Shown here: positions 9,586-18,619 of the stretch, one piece after another
Layout of the letters: every line of letters begins with the position of its first letter
How positions within the stretch are numbered: position 1 is the first letter of the stretch
NCBI GenBank assembly: GCA_018261935.1
Contig: JAGTRP010000018.1
Location: forward strand, 1-64,000
Reading direction: 5' to 3'
DNA length: 64,000 nt
DNA from: Rhodocyclaceae bacterium
Lineage (GTDB): Bacteria; Pseudomonadota; Gammaproteobacteria; Burkholderiales; Rhodocyclaceae
Notes under the pieces: generated by a model
Database searches by the model: none
Seen by the model: the letters and a program-made list of their open reading frames with translations, nothing else
Told to the model about the DNA's origin: nothing
Translations under genes and position numbers: made by a program

Positions 9586-10560
9586 ATGCAAAGCAGTGGT
9601 CTTCTGAAACCCCGCATCATCGACGTGCAGAGCGTGTCGCCGGTGCAAGCCAAGGTGGTCATGGAGCCGTTCGAGCGCGGCTTCGGCCATACCCTGGGCA
9701 ATGCTCTGCGCCGCATCCTGCTGTCGTCCATGCCCGGCTACGCGCCGACCGAAGTGGCAATCGACGGGGTGCTGCACGAGTACTCGACGGTTGACGGTGT
9801 TCAGGAAGATGTCGTTGATATCCTCCTGAACCTGAAGGGCGTCGTGTTCAAGCTGCACAACCGCGAGGTGGTAACCCTCGCCCTCAACAAAGAGGGCGAA
9901 GGCCCCGTCCGCGCCGGCGACATTGAGTTGCCCCACGATGTGGAAATCATCAACCCGGAGCATGTCGTTGCCCACCTCTCCCCCGGCGGCAAGCTGGCCA
10001 TGGAGATCAAGGTCGAAAAGGGGCGCGGCTACGTCCCCGGCAACGTGCGTAACCTGGGCGATGCCAAGACCATCGGCAAGCTGGTGCTGGACGCTTCGTT
10101 CAGCCCCATCCGCCGCGTGGCCTACAACGTCGAGAGCGCCCGGGTCGAGCAGCGTACCGACCTCGACAAGCTGATCATGGAAATCGAGACCAACGGCGTG
10201 GTCGAGCCTGAAGAGGCCATTCGCTACGCCGCCCGCGTTCTCATGGAGCAGCTGTCGGTCTTCGCCGATCTGGAAGGCACGGCCCCCATGGTCGAGGCTT
10301 CCAAGCCCGCTCAGGTGGATCCGATCCTCCTGCGCCCGGTGGATGATCTCGAGCTTACCGTTCGTTCCGCCAACTGCCTCAAGGCCGAGAATATCTACTA
10401 CATCGGCGACCTCATCCAGCGTACCGAGAACGAGCTTCTGAAGACCCCCAACCTGGGTCGCAAGTCGCTCAACGAGATCAAGGAAGTGCTGGCCGCCCGT
10501 GGTCTGACTCTCGGAATGAAACTGGAAAACTGGCCGCCGGCCGGTCTGGAAAAGGCGTAA
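9586..10560 (+). CDS. rpoA: DNA-directed RNA polymerase subunit alpha
   Basis: 324 residues. The N-terminal domain (about 1-230, with [19 protein letters not shown]) dimerises and binds beta and beta'. The C-terminal domain (about 245-320, with [19 protein letters not shown]) contacts UP elements and activators. It lies between rpsD and rplQ as usual, with AAAAGGAT before the ATG. Confidence 0.98.
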   Translation: MQSSGLLKPRIIDVQSVSPVQAKVVMEPFERGFGHTLGNALRRILLSSMPGYAPTEVAIDGVLHEYSTVDGVQEDVVDILLNLKGVVFKLHNREVVTLALNKEGEGPVRAGDIELPHDVEIINPEHVVAHLSPGGKLAMEIKVEKGRGYVPGNVRNLGDAKTIGKLVLDASFSPIRRVAYNVESARVEQRTDLDKLIMEIETNGVVEPEEAIRYAARVLMEQLSVFADLEGTAPMVEASKPAQVDPILLRPVDDLELTVRSANCLKAENIYYIGDLIQRTENELLKTPNLGRKSLNEIKEVLAARGLTLGMKLENWPPAGLEKA

Positions 10561-10616
10561 GCCTTTTTCAGCCGCGGCAGTCAAGGGACGCCTGCAGAAT
10601 ATAGAAAGGATTAACC

Positions 10617-11021
10617 ATGCGTCACCGTTTGGGACTTCGCAAACTCAATCGTACCAGCAGCCATCGCCTGGCGATGCTGCGCAACATGACCGTTTCTCTG
10701 CTCAAGCACGAAGCGATCAAGACCACCGTGCCCAAGGCCAAGGAACTGCGCCGGGTCGTCGAGCCCATCATCACCCTGGGCAAGACTCCTACCCTGGCCA
10801 ACAAGCGCCTCGCCTTCGACCGCCTGCGCGACCGTGATGTCGTCGTCAAGCTGTTCGCCGAAATTGGGCCGCGCTATGCCACCCGTCCGGGCGGCTACCT
10901 GCGCATCCTGAAGTGCGGCTTCCGCGTCGGCGACAACGCCCCCATGGCTTTCGTGGAACTGGTGGATCGTCCCGAGCCCACCGAAGCGGTGGAAGAGGTC
11001 TCTGAAGTCGCCGAGTCCTGA
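10617..11021 (+). CDS. rplQ: 50S ribosomal protein L17
   Basis: 134 residues. [20 protein letters not shown] is the invariant L17 start and the body ends [16 protein letters not shown] short acidic tail ([15 protein letters not shown]) follows. L17 is near the exit-tunnel rim of the 50S. It closes the alpha operon and is followed by a strong terminator. Confidence 0.98.
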   Translation: MRHRLGLRKLNRTSSHRLAMLRNMTVSLLKHEAIKTTVPKAKELRRVVEPIITLGKTPTLANKRLAFDRLRDRDVVVKLFAEIGPRYATRPGGYLRILKCGFRVGDNAPMAFVELVDRPEPTEAVEEVSEVAES

Positions 11022-11045
11022 TCTCGGCAGTAGAGAAGCAAAGGC

Positions 11046-11079
11046 AAAAGGCCGGGGCTGCGCTCCGGCCTTTTGTTTT
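11046..11079 (+). terminator. Intrinsic terminator of the ribosomal cluster
   Basis: AAAAGGCCGG at 11046-11055 pairs perfectly with CCGGCCTTTT at 11065-11074 around a 9-base loop, and is followed by GTTTT. The A-rich 5' arm makes it able to work on both strands, so it may also stop read-through from the minus-strand gene at 11253. The bases from 11081 to 11252 hold no gene I can support. Confidence 0.9.
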
Positions 11080-11252
11080 GGGGGTGCCTGTTTTGCCACT
11101 CTGTTAAATCGGGGTTCTTCGCTATCGCTGTTGCGTAGTCCGCGCTGGAACGCCTATCCGTTCTGAGAATGTTCCGGGATAGCCGGGGCCGCCAGTTTCG
11201 GCTGGAGTTCCGGGGCGGGCTGGCCCACATCGGCTGACTGTAACCATCTACC

Positions 11253-12794
11253 TCAAGGGCAGTCGACCAGCATCAGCGATACGTCGTCGGCGGCGATGGC
11301 TTCACCCAGGTGTTGGGCCAGGGATGCTTCGATGGCCTCGAAACGTCGCTCGGGGGCGACTTTCGCTATGGCGGCCTCTAGCCCGGCCGTGCCGAAGGGC
11401 TGGCAGTCCGCGTTTTCGGCCTCCAGCAAGCCGTCCGAGCACAAAATGAGCTGGCTTTCCCGTTCCCAGGCGAATTCGACGGGGTCCGGGTCGATATCCT
11501 GGTTGTCGACGATCCCGAGGGGCAACTGGGTCGAGGGGAATTGCCGCACTGTTCTGCCTGCGCTATCCACCAGAAAAGCCCCCGGCGTGCCGCCGACCCA
11601 GACTTCGCCTGTCTCCTTCGTCTCGTCCAGGCAGAGCAGCGCGGCGGCGACGAAGCGCCCGACGGGCATGGAGTCCTTCAACTGCTGGTTGAACTCCAGA
11701 ATGATTTCCCGAACCGAGTGGTCGAGGGCGGCCATGCGATAGAAGATGGCGAGCAGGGGCAGCACGCTGATGGCGGCTGTCAGGCCATGTCCGGTGGCAT
11801 CGGCCAGCAGGGCGTAGAAACGGCCGGTGGTGGAGCGGGTGGCCGCCACCACGTCACCGCTGAAATTCTGTGCGGGGATGACCCTGTACTGGAGGCGGGC
11901 ATCCATGAGCCCGTGCCGATCCAGTTGCTTGTCCAGCAGCTTCTTGGCCAGCAGCTGCTCGCTCTCGGTTCGCTCGTAATAGGCCGTGAGCTGGGCGGCA
12001 TTTTCCCGCAACTTCTGCTCGGCGCGCCTCTGCTCGGAAATATCGCGGATGACACCGATGAACATCCGGTTCCCGTCCAGGCGGACTTCGGTGATGCCCA
12101 GGGTGGCAGGGAAGCGCGTGCCGTCCTTGCGAACCACCTCCACCTCCCGCTCCGTGCCCATCACCTGCGGAGGGCCGCCCTGGACGTAATTGCGGACATA
12201 GTCATCGTGCTCGCTGAAGTAGGGCTCCGGCATCAGCACCTTGACATTCCGGCCGATCAATTCCCTTGGGGTCCAGCCGAAAAGTATTTCGGTTGCCTGG
12301 TTGCAGGCCTGTACGACAGCAGCGGTATCGATGGTGATGATTGCCTCCAGCACGTTGTCGGAAATGACCTGGATGCGCTTGCTGGCCTCGACAGCCCGCT
12401 GCTGGAGGGCGAGGGAGCGCTGCATGGAGCGCATTTTCGCTTCCAGGACGATGAAATTGATGGGCTTGGTGAGGTAGTCGTCGCCGCCGGCTTCCAGTCC
12501 CTCCACCAGGTTCTCGTCCCGATTGAGGGCCGACAGGAAAATGATGGGCACCCAGCGGTCGGTGCTCAGGGCCTTGATGCGGCGGGCTGCCTCGAAGCCG
12601 TCCATGATCGGCATCATGATGTCCAGGAGCACGATGTCCGGCGGCTGCTTTTTGAACTGGGCGATGGCATCCTGGCCGTTGGCGGCGACGATTACGTCAT
12701 GGCCGAGTTTCTTCAGGAAAACCTGGAGAATGTGCAGGTTGGTCCGGTTGTCGTCGACCGCGAGGACGCGCAGTTTCGTGGAGGGGAGGGTCAT
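11253..12794 (-). CDS. Response regulator with PAS domain and PP2C-type (RsbU/SpoIIE) phosphatase
   Basis: 513 residues from an ATG at 12794; the frame is open further upstream but unconserved there. Domain order: receiver (6-120; acidic pair D14/D15, phospho-acceptor D58, K110), helical linker, PAS domain (about 140-260, with ATEILFGWTPRELIG), then a PP2C/SpoIIE phosphatase (about 320-513; LLADATGHGLTA, LILCSDGLLEAEN and the terminal ADDVSLMLVD carry the metal-binding Asp residues). Such proteins dephosphorylate anti-sigma-factor antagonists or c-di-GMP-related partners. No antagonist or anti-sigma gene lies nearby, so the target is unknown. There is no clear ribosome binding site at 12794. 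Confidence 0.9.
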   Translation of the reverse strand: MTLPSTKLRVLAVDDNRTNLHILQVFLKKLGHDVIVAANGQDAIAQFKKQPPDIVLLDIMMPIMDGFEAARRIKALSTDRWVPIIFLSALNRDENLVEGLEAGGDDYLTKPINFIVLEAKMRSMQRSLALQQRAVEASKRIQVISDNVLEAIITIDTAAVVQACNQATEILFGWTPRELIGRNVKVLMPEPYFSEHDDYVRNYVQGGPPQVMGTEREVEVVRKDGTRFPATLGITEVRLDGNRMFIGVIRDISEQRRAEQKLRENAAQLTAYYERTESEQLLAKKLLDKQLDRHGLMDARLQYRVIPAQNFSGDVVAATRSTTGRFYALLADATGHGLTAAISVLPLLAIFYRMAALDHSVREIILEFNQQLKDSMPVGRFVAAALLCLDETKETGEVWVGGTPGAFLVDSAGRTVRQFPSTQLPLGIVDNQDIDPDPVEFAWERESQLILCSDGLLEAENADCQPFGTAGLEAAIAKVAPERRFEAIEASLAQHLGEAIAADDVSLMLVDCP

Positions 12795-13004
12795 GGATTG
12801 CTCGCGGCAAATCTGGATCGGGTGATGTGGATCGCCATGTCGGTTCGCTGCGGTTTCCGCAATGTATTCAGTGAGCGGTCCAATCTCCGAGGTGACGCCA
12901 GGGTTCGGGGGCTCCGTTGACGCCATCCTACCACGGTGAGCCTGCTGCATTGGGTGGCAGGCGGCAGCGCCCGGGGCCGCTGCCATTGCCGGAAGGCGAC
13001 GGCA

Positions 13005-14819
13005 TCAAGGCAAAAGGGTAGCGGCATTGTCCTCCTGCTGCTGCAGGGCCCACATCCGGGCGTAGGCGCCGTCGGCTTCGAGCAGGGCGCCATGGGTGCC
13101 GCGTTCGATAATGCGGCCTTCCCCCATGACCAGGATTTCGTCCGCGTTCATGACTGTGGACAGCCGGTGGGCGATGACGAGGGTGGTGCGGCCCCGCGCC
13201 GCCTGTTCGAGTTGGCCCTGGATGGCTTTCTCGGTCTGGGAGTCGAGGGCCGAAGTGGCTTCGTCGAAAATGAGGATGGGCGGGTCCTTCAAGAGGGTGC
13301 GGGCGATGGCGACCCGCTGCTTCTCGCCGCCGGAAAGCTTCAATCCCCGCTCGCCCACCTTGCTATCGTACTTTTGCGGCAGGGATTCGATGAAGTCATG
13401 GAGCTGGGCGGCCCGGGCGGCGGCGATGACCTCGTCGCGGCTGGCTTCCGGGCGGCCGTACTGGATGTTGTAGAAAATGCTGTCGTTGAACAGGACCGTA
13501 TCCTGGGGAACGATGCCGATGGCAGCCCGCAGGCTGGCCTGCTTGAGCTGGCGAAGATCCTCGCCGTTGATGCGGATAGTGCCGCCGCTGACATCGTAGA
13601 AGCGATAGAGGAGCCGCGAGAGGGTCGACTTCCCGGCACCCGAATGGCCCACCACCGCCACCGTCTTGCCGGGGGCGATGCAGAAGCCCACGTCGTGCAG
13701 AATGGTCCGCTCCTTGTCGTAGCCGAAGCGAACCGCCTCGAAATCCACCCGCAGCGCCCCGGCCGGCAGGTCCCGGGCATCGGGCGCGTCGGCGATCTCC
13801 CTATGGGTGGAAAGGAGGTTGAACATGCGCTCGATATCGGTCAGGGACTGGCGGATCTCCCGGTAGACCACCCCGAGGAAGTTGAGGGGAATGTAGAGCT
13901 GGATCAGGAAGGCATTGACCAGCACCAGGTCGCCGATGCTCATGCGGCCGTCCACCACGCCGCTGGCGGCCCGCCACATCATGGCGGTCACACCCAGGGC
14001 GATGATCGCCTGCTGGCCGAGGTTGAGGAAGGAAAGGCTCAGCTGGCTGCGGGTGGCGGCGTCCTCCCACTGCTTCATCTGCTCGTCGTAGCGTCGGGCC
14101 TCGTACTCCTCGTTGTTGAAATACTTGACCGTCTCGTAATTGATCAGGCTGTCGATGGCCCGGCTGTTGGCGGCCGAGTCGTTCTCGTTCACCGCCCGCC
14201 GGATGTCGATGCGCCAGTTGCTGACCTTCACCGTGAACAGGATGTAGGCGGCCAGCGATATGACCGTGATGATCACGAAGCCCACGTCGTATTGGAAAAA
14301 CAGGATGCCGAGGACGAGGGAAAGCTCCACCAGGGTGGGCAGGATGGAGTAGAGGGAATAGCTGATCAGGCTGGAGATCGAGCGGCTGCCGCGCTCGATG
14401 TCCCGGGAGAGGCCGCCGGTCTGCCGCTCCAGGTGAAAGCGCAGGGACAGGGCGTGCAGGTGGCGGAAGACCTGCAGGGCGATGTGCCGCACCGCCTGCT
14501 GGGTAACCCGGGCGAAAAAGATTTCCCGCAGTTCGGTAAACAGGGCGGTGGAGAAGCGCAGGGAGCCGTACAGGACCAGGAGGAGGACCGGGAGGGCGAG
14601 GAGCTGCTGGGGGCCCGACAGCCCGTCGATCATGTGCTTGAAGACCACCGGCACGCTGACATTGGCGACCTTGGCACCGATCAGGGCGCCCATGGCCAGC
14701 AATACCCGCAGGCGGTACTGCCAGAGGTAGGGAAAGAGGGTGCGGATGGTCAGCCAGGTATGGGTCGCCGTGAGGGGCGGGGCGGCGGGAGGCCGGGGGA
14801 GGGCGGAGGTGCGGCGCAT
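13005..14819 (-). CDS. ABC exporter of the Atm1/HMT1 type (fused membrane and ATPase domains)
   Basis: 604 residues: a six-helix exporter domain (about 25-330) and an ATPase domain (about 355-590) with Walker A GHSGAGKST, signature LSGGEKQR and Walker B ILIFDEATSALD. FPYLWQYRLRVLLAMGALIG and NVSVPVVFKHMIDGL near the N-terminus resemble Atm1-like half-transporters, which in bacteria export glutathione-linked or metal-thiol compounds; Atm1 identity is from overall style, not from a search. A 7-bp stem (12963-12969 with 12978-12984) lies just past its stop. The response-regulator gene follows in the same direction 210 bases on. Confidence 0.85.
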   Translation of the reverse strand: MRRTSALPRPPAAPPLTATHTWLTIRTLFPYLWQYRLRVLLAMGALIGAKVANVSVPVVFKHMIDGLSGPQQLLALPVLLLVLYGSLRFSTALFTELREIFFARVTQQAVRHIALQVFRHLHALSLRFHLERQTGGLSRDIERGSRSISSLISYSLYSILPTLVELSLVLGILFFQYDVGFVIITVISLAAYILFTVKVSNWRIDIRRAVNENDSAANSRAIDSLINYETVKYFNNEEYEARRYDEQMKQWEDAATRSQLSLSFLNLGQQAIIALGVTAMMWRAASGVVDGRMSIGDLVLVNAFLIQLYIPLNFLGVVYREIRQSLTDIERMFNLLSTHREIADAPDARDLPAGALRVDFEAVRFGYDKERTILHDVGFCIAPGKTVAVVGHSGAGKSTLSRLLYRFYDVSGGTIRINGEDLRQLKQASLRAAIGIVPQDTVLFNDSIFYNIQYGRPEASRDEVIAAARAAQLHDFIESLPQKYDSKVGERGLKLSGGEKQRVAIARTLLKDPPILIFDEATSALDSQTEKAIQGQLEQAARGRTTLVIAHRLSTVMNADEILVMGEGRIIERGTHGALLEADGAYARMWALQQQEDNAATLLP

Positions 14820-14910
14820 TTCAGGCGATCAGGTTCTTCCGGAGAATGAAGCAGTATATGAAAAGTCGCCGGCTTCCGCGAAAATCCGGCTTTGATAAAG
14901 GGAGATATCC

Positions 14911-15312
14911 ATGACCGAATCCGCCGTCCGACTGCCCGACAAGACCCCGACCCTGCGGGTCGTGCCCATGCCCGCCGACTTGAACCAGAACGGCGACGTC
15001 TTCGGCGGCTGGGTCATGGCCCAGGTGGACGTGGCCGGCGCCATTCCCGCCGCCCGCCGAGCCCGGGGCCGGGTGGCGACGGTATCGGTCAATTCCTTCC
15101 TGTTCAAGCAGCCGATATCGGTGGGGGATGTGGTCAGCCTCTATGCCGAGGTGGTCAAGGTCGGCCGCACCTCGATTACGGTGAGTGTCGAGGTCTATGC
15201 CGAGCGCAATTACGCCAATCCGGTGACGGTGAAAGTGACCGAGGCCCAATTGACCTATGTCGCCATCGATGCCAGCGGCGGAAAACGGGACGTGCCGCCG
15301 GAAAATGCGTAA
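14911..15312 (+). CDS. yciA: Acyl-CoA thioesterase, YciA-like hotdog protein
   Basis: 133 residues of a single hotdog fold that hydrolyses acyl-CoA in the cytoplasm. The motif NQNGDVFGGWVMAQVDVAGA (about 27-46) contains the catalytic Asp region of the YciA/BACH group, and TVSVNSFLFKQPISVGD follows. GGGAGA precedes the ATG. It is transcribed away from the ABC exporter and towards fadL, which fits fatty-acid metabolism. Confidence 0.9.
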   Translation: MTESAVRLPDKTPTLRVVPMPADLNQNGDVFGGWVMAQVDVAGAIPAARRARGRVATVSVNSFLFKQPISVGDVVSLYAEVVKVGRTSITVSVEVYAERNYANPVTVKVTEAQLTYVAIDASGGKRDVPPENA

Positions 15313-15358
15313 AATCGATCGACTAAGACCACCCTGCCCGCTTCCCTGGAGAAATCCC

Positions 15359-16567
15359 ATGCCCAAGATGACGATGCGCTTTCTGCCTGCCCTGCTGACG
15401 GCAGCCTTCGCCGGGCCTGCCGCAGCGGCGGGCTTTCAGCTTTGGGAACAGAACGCCAGCGGCATTGGCGTTGCCTACGCCGGCTCCGCCGCCGTGGCAG
15501 ACAACGCCAGCACCATCTTTTACAACCCGGCCGGGATGACGCAACTGCCCGGAGTCCGGCTCTCCCTGGGAGTGGCCGGGGCGCGGACGAGTTTCAAATT
15601 CCGCAACGAGGGCTCGGGGCCCCAGACCGGTGGGAATGGCGGCGATGCCGGCGGCTGGACGGCCCTTCCGAACGCCTACTTGTCCTGGCAGGTGGGGCAG
15701 AATCTGTTCCTGGGGCTCGGCGTGTCCTCTCCCTTCGGCCTGACCACCAAGTACGACGACGCCAACTGGATCGGCCGTTATCAGGCGCTGAAGTCGGAAA
15801 TCACCACCGTCAATGTCAATCCGTCGCTCGCCTACCGGCTGAACGACAAGGTGTCACTCGGATTCGGCCTCAATTACCAGCGGATTGATGCCGAGATGAC
15901 CAAACTAGTCATCGTTCCGGGCCCGGCAACCACCAATTATTCCCTCAAGGGCGACGCCTCCACCTGGGGCTGGAATGGCGGCGCGCTGTTTACCCTGTCC
16001 CCCGCCATGCGGGTCGGGGTTTCCTACCGCTCGGCCATCAAGCATGAACTGGAAGGCGACCGGACCGTCGGCGGCGTGACGACCTCGGCCAAGGCCAATC
16101 TCAAGCTGCCGGATACCTTCATTCTTTCGGTCTGGCAGCAGGTTTCGGAGCAGTGGGAAGCCATGGGCGACCTGTCCTACACCCACTGGAGTACCGTGGA
16201 TAAATTGAATATCGTCCATGCCGTCGGTACTGACGTGGAAAACTTCAATTACCGCGACTCCTGGCGCTTTGCCTGGGGGGCCGCCTACAAGGCCAGCGAT
16301 GCCTGGAAGGCCAAGTTCGGCGTCGCCTACGATCGCACTCCGACCACCAACGGCGACCGCTCGGCGCGGGTGCCGGACAACAACCGGATCTGGCTGTCGG
16401 TCGGCGGCCAGTGGAAGCCGTCCCGCGATGCAGCCGTCGATTTCGGCTACGCCTACCTGTATCTCCACGACCCGAGAATCGATCAGACTGCTGGCACGGC
16501 CAATCTCCGGGGCCGCTACAACGACAGCGCCCACATTCTCGGCGTGCAGTACTCCCAGGGCTTTTGA
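15359..16567 (+). CDS. fadL: Outer-membrane long-chain fatty acid transporter, FadL/OmpP1 family
   Basis: 402 residues from ATG 15359, which follows CTGGAGAAATCCC. Signal peptide 1-24 ends in GPAAAAG. The mature N-terminus GFQLWEQNASGIGVAYAGSA and the NASTIFYNPAGMTQL segment are FadL signatures, and the rest reads as a beta barrel ending in the aromatic residue F of GVQYSQGF. It imports long-chain fatty acids or other hydrophobic compounds. The neighbouring thioesterase supports a lipid role. Confidence 0.92.
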   Translation: MPKMTMRFLPALLTAAFAGPAAAAGFQLWEQNASGIGVAYAGSAAVADNASTIFYNPAGMTQLPGVRLSLGVAGARTSFKFRNEGSGPQTGGNGGDAGGWTALPNAYLSWQVGQNLFLGLGVSSPFGLTTKYDDANWIGRYQALKSEITTVNVNPSLAYRLNDKVSLGFGLNYQRIDAEMTKLVIVPGPATTNYSLKGDASTWGWNGGALFTLSPAMRVGVSYRSAIKHELEGDRTVGGVTTSAKANLKLPDTFILSVWQQVSEQWEAMGDLSYTHWSTVDKLNIVHAVGTDVENFNYRDSWRFAWGAAYKASDAWKAKFGVAYDRTPTTNGDRSARVPDNNRIWLSVGGQWKPSRDAAVDFGYAYLYLHDPRIDQTAGTANLRGRYNDSAHILGVQYSQGF

Positions 16568-16582
16568 TATCCCGCTCCAGGG

Positions 16583-17077
16583 GTGGAACACCGATTGAGC
16601 ATCGACCTGGGTGGCATCGTGATTGGTTGGCGTGAGGCGCTTCTCTGCCTCATCGTCCTGATCACCGTCTACATGTTCGTGATGGTCTGGCGCATGCGCC
16701 GGCTGCGGGCCAGGCCGCCGGCGGCGGAACCTGTGCAACCGGTGGAGCCCGCCGTGAGGGACCGCGAAGAGATTCCCGACTGGCAGGCGACCCAGCCCCG
16801 CCTGGCCCAGGAAACCTTCATGCGCGGCATCGAGAACGAGTTGGCGCAATTGCGCGACGAGGTCGATGCCTTGCGCGGCGAAGTGGCGGCGCTGCGGGAC
16901 GAGATGTGGCAGGAAGTGGGCCACATGCGCGCCAGCCAGACGGTTTCACCCTTGTACAATGATGCAATGCAGATGGCACAACGGGGCCACGATGCTGCCA
17001 CGATCGCCGAACGGTGCGGAATCGCCCGCGCCGAGGCGGAACTGGTGGTGGCCCTGGTAAAAAGTCAAAATAACTGA
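16583..17077 (+). CDS. Membrane-anchored coiled-coil protein, DUF2802 type
   Basis: About 164 residues. One transmembrane helix (about 16-36, EALLCLIVLITVYMFVMVW), a proline-rich linker, a coiled coil (about 85-120, ELAQLRDEVDALRGEVAALR) and a small C-terminal HTH-like domain (MAQRGHDAATIAERCGIARA). This layout matches the DUF2802 proteins common in Betaproteobacteria; the function is unknown. The start is uncertain: GTG 16583 or TTG 16595, the latter better placed behind AGGGG. Confidence 0.75.
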   Translation: MEHRLSIDLGGIVIGWREALLCLIVLITVYMFVMVWRMRRLRARPPAAEPVQPVEPAVRDREEIPDWQATQPRLAQETFMRGIENELAQLRDEVDALRGEVAALRDEMWQEVGHMRASQTVSPLYNDAMQMAQRGHDAATIAERCGIARAEAELVVALVKSQNN

Positions 17078-17085
17078 GGCGGGGC

Positions 17086-17865
17086 ATGGCTGACAAGAAT
17101 GAAACTTCGAAGGAACCCGAAGTTGGGGGAGACCTGCGCAACACTCTGGTCAAGCGCCTGGCTGTGGCGGGCGTGCTGGTGGCGGTGCTGTTGGGGGTAT
17201 TGGCCTTTTTCGACTACCTCGCCACGCCGGAGGCTCCGGAGACCCCCGTATTCACCCAGCCGGTGCCGGTGCCGCCCAGGAAGGAAGTGACCCAACCGGT
17301 GACGCCGGCGCAACCCACGCCCGAAACCCCGAAACCCGAAGCCCCTCCGGAGCAGCCGGCCGGTCCGCCGCCGAAGCCTGTCGTGCCTATCCAACCGGCT
17401 CCCCCGGTGCCGGAAGCCCGGCCGGAAGCCAAGGCTGCGGCGAAGCCGGCGATTCCCCCGGCGCCACCTCAGCCTCTGCCTCGCCCGCAACCACAACTGC
17501 AGCCTGCCCGGCCCGCCCTGCCGGTGCCCGTTCCTGCCCCTGCAGTGCCGGTGGCGAGGGTTCCGAGCGAGCCGAAATTCGTTCCCCCAGCCGCCAGGTT
17601 GCCCGAGACGGTCATGCCGACCCCGCAGCTACCCTTGCCCCTGCGGCTGCTCCCGGGCTACGTGGTGCAGGCCGGGGTGTTCACCAGCGTCCAGCGGGCC
17701 GAGGAAATCCACGCCAAGCTGACCCTGAACGGCATTCCCTCCACCCTGGAGGCCCGGGTCCAGGCCGGTCCCTTCAAGAACCGTGCGGAAGCGGCCGCGG
17801 CCCAGGAAAAAATGAAGGCCCTCGGCATCGAAGCGGTGCTGATCCCGCCCAAAGGCGGCCGTTAA
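17086..17865 (+). CDS. SPOR-domain cell envelope protein
   Basis: 259 residues. A cytoplasmic start, one transmembrane helix (about 25-43), a long Pro/Ala/Glu-rich periplasmic spacer (about 50-185) and a C-terminal SPOR domain (about 188-259; GYVVQAGVFTSVQRAEEIHA, VQAGPFKNRAEA). SPOR domains bind denuded peptidoglycan at the septum, so a division-site role is likely. It starts 8 bases after the coiled-coil gene. Its TAA shares the TTAA at 17862-17865 with the stop of the opposing TPR gene. Confidence 0.88.
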   Translation: MADKNETSKEPEVGGDLRNTLVKRLAVAGVLVAVLLGVLAFFDYLATPEAPETPVFTQPVPVPPRKEVTQPVTPAQPTPETPKPEAPPEQPAGPPPKPVVPIQPAPPVPEARPEAKAAAKPAIPPAPPQPLPRPQPQLQPARPALPVPVPAPAVPVARVPSEPKFVPPAARLPETVMPTPQLPLPLRLLPGYVVQAGVFTSVQRAEEIHAKLTLNGIPSTLEARVQAGPFKNRAEAAAAQEKMKALGIEAVLIPPKGGR

Positions 17866-18191
17866 GCCTCCAGCAGCCTCTTCAGCCGCCGGACGAAAAC
17901 GCCCATTTCCTTGGCGGCCTGGACATCGCCCTTCTGGGTGGCCACCTGGATGCCCCGCTCATAGGCGGCCAGGGCCTCCTCCTGGCGGTCGGCCGCCATC
18001 AGGGCTTTGCCCAGCAGCTTCCAGCCGGCTGAGAACCGGGGGTCGCGCTCGACGGTCTGCTGGAAATAGGCCGCCGCTTTTTCCGTTTCCCCCAGCTTCA
18101 GGTATTCGTTGCCCAGGGAATAGCGGAGCAGGGCACCGTCGCGGGGGCCGTTCAGGAGCTTCTCGAGGTTGGTGATGGCTTGGGGGAGCAT
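17862..18191 (-). CDS. Small tetratricopeptide-repeat protein
   Basis: 109 residues with two to three TPR units (LLRYSLGNEYLKLGETEKAA, PRFSAGWKLLGKALMAADRQ, EALAAYERGIQVA) and no signal peptide. TPRs mediate protein contacts; the partner is unknown. Its stop overlaps the SPOR gene stop end to end, with no terminator between them. It is divergent from ridA. Confidence 0.85.
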   Translation of the reverse strand: MLPQAITNLEKLLNGPRDGALLRYSLGNEYLKLGETEKAAAYFQQTVERDPRFSAGWKLLGKALMAADRQEEALAAYERGIQVATQKGDVQAAKEMGVFVRRLKRLLEA

Positions 18192-18235
18192 TTAAGATTG
18201 CGCCTTCCTAATTCGTCATTTTATGGGACAACGCC

Positions 18236-18619
18236 ATGAGCAAAACGATCATTTCCACCCCGAACGCCCCTGCCGCCATCGGCACCTATTCCCAGGCCGT
18301 GAAGGTCGGCAATACCATTTACATGTCCGGCCAGATCGGCCTCGATCCCGCCAGCATGCAGATGGTAGACGGCATAGATGCCCAAGTCGTTCGCGTTTTC
18401 GAAAATTTGAAGGCGGTGGCCGAGGCGGCCGGCGGGTCCCTGGCCGACGTGGTCAAGCTCAACGTCTTCCTCACCGACCTCGCCAACTTCGCCAAGGTGA
18501 ATGAAATCATGGCCCGGTATTTCGTCCAGCCCTATCCGGCCCGGGCCGCGGTCGGGGTCAAGGAACTGCCGCGGGGCGCCCTGGTGGAGGCCGATGCGGT
18601 GATGTGCCTGGCGGCATGA
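18236..18619 (+). CDS. ridA: RidA family enamine/imine deaminase
   Basis: 127 residues, the family length. RidA hydrolyses reactive 2-aminoacrylate and related imines in the cytoplasm. The conserved [20 protein letters not shown] and the C-terminal [22 protein letters not shown], with the Arg that binds the substrate carboxylate, are present. Its TGA overlaps the recG ATG, implying coupling. Confidence 0.96.
   Translation: MSKTIISTPNAPAAIGTYSQAVKVGNTIYMSGQIGLDPASMQMVDGIDAQVVRVFENLKAVAEAAGGSLADVVKLNVFLTDLANFAKVNEIMARYFVQPYPARAAVGVKELPRGALVEADAVMCLAA

Noticed and set aside
12936-14849. 637-codon plus-strand frame opposite the ABC exporter
   Set aside because: Low-complexity Gly/Asp/Val/Ala/Gln composition typical of an antisense shadow; the exporter has all ABC motifs.
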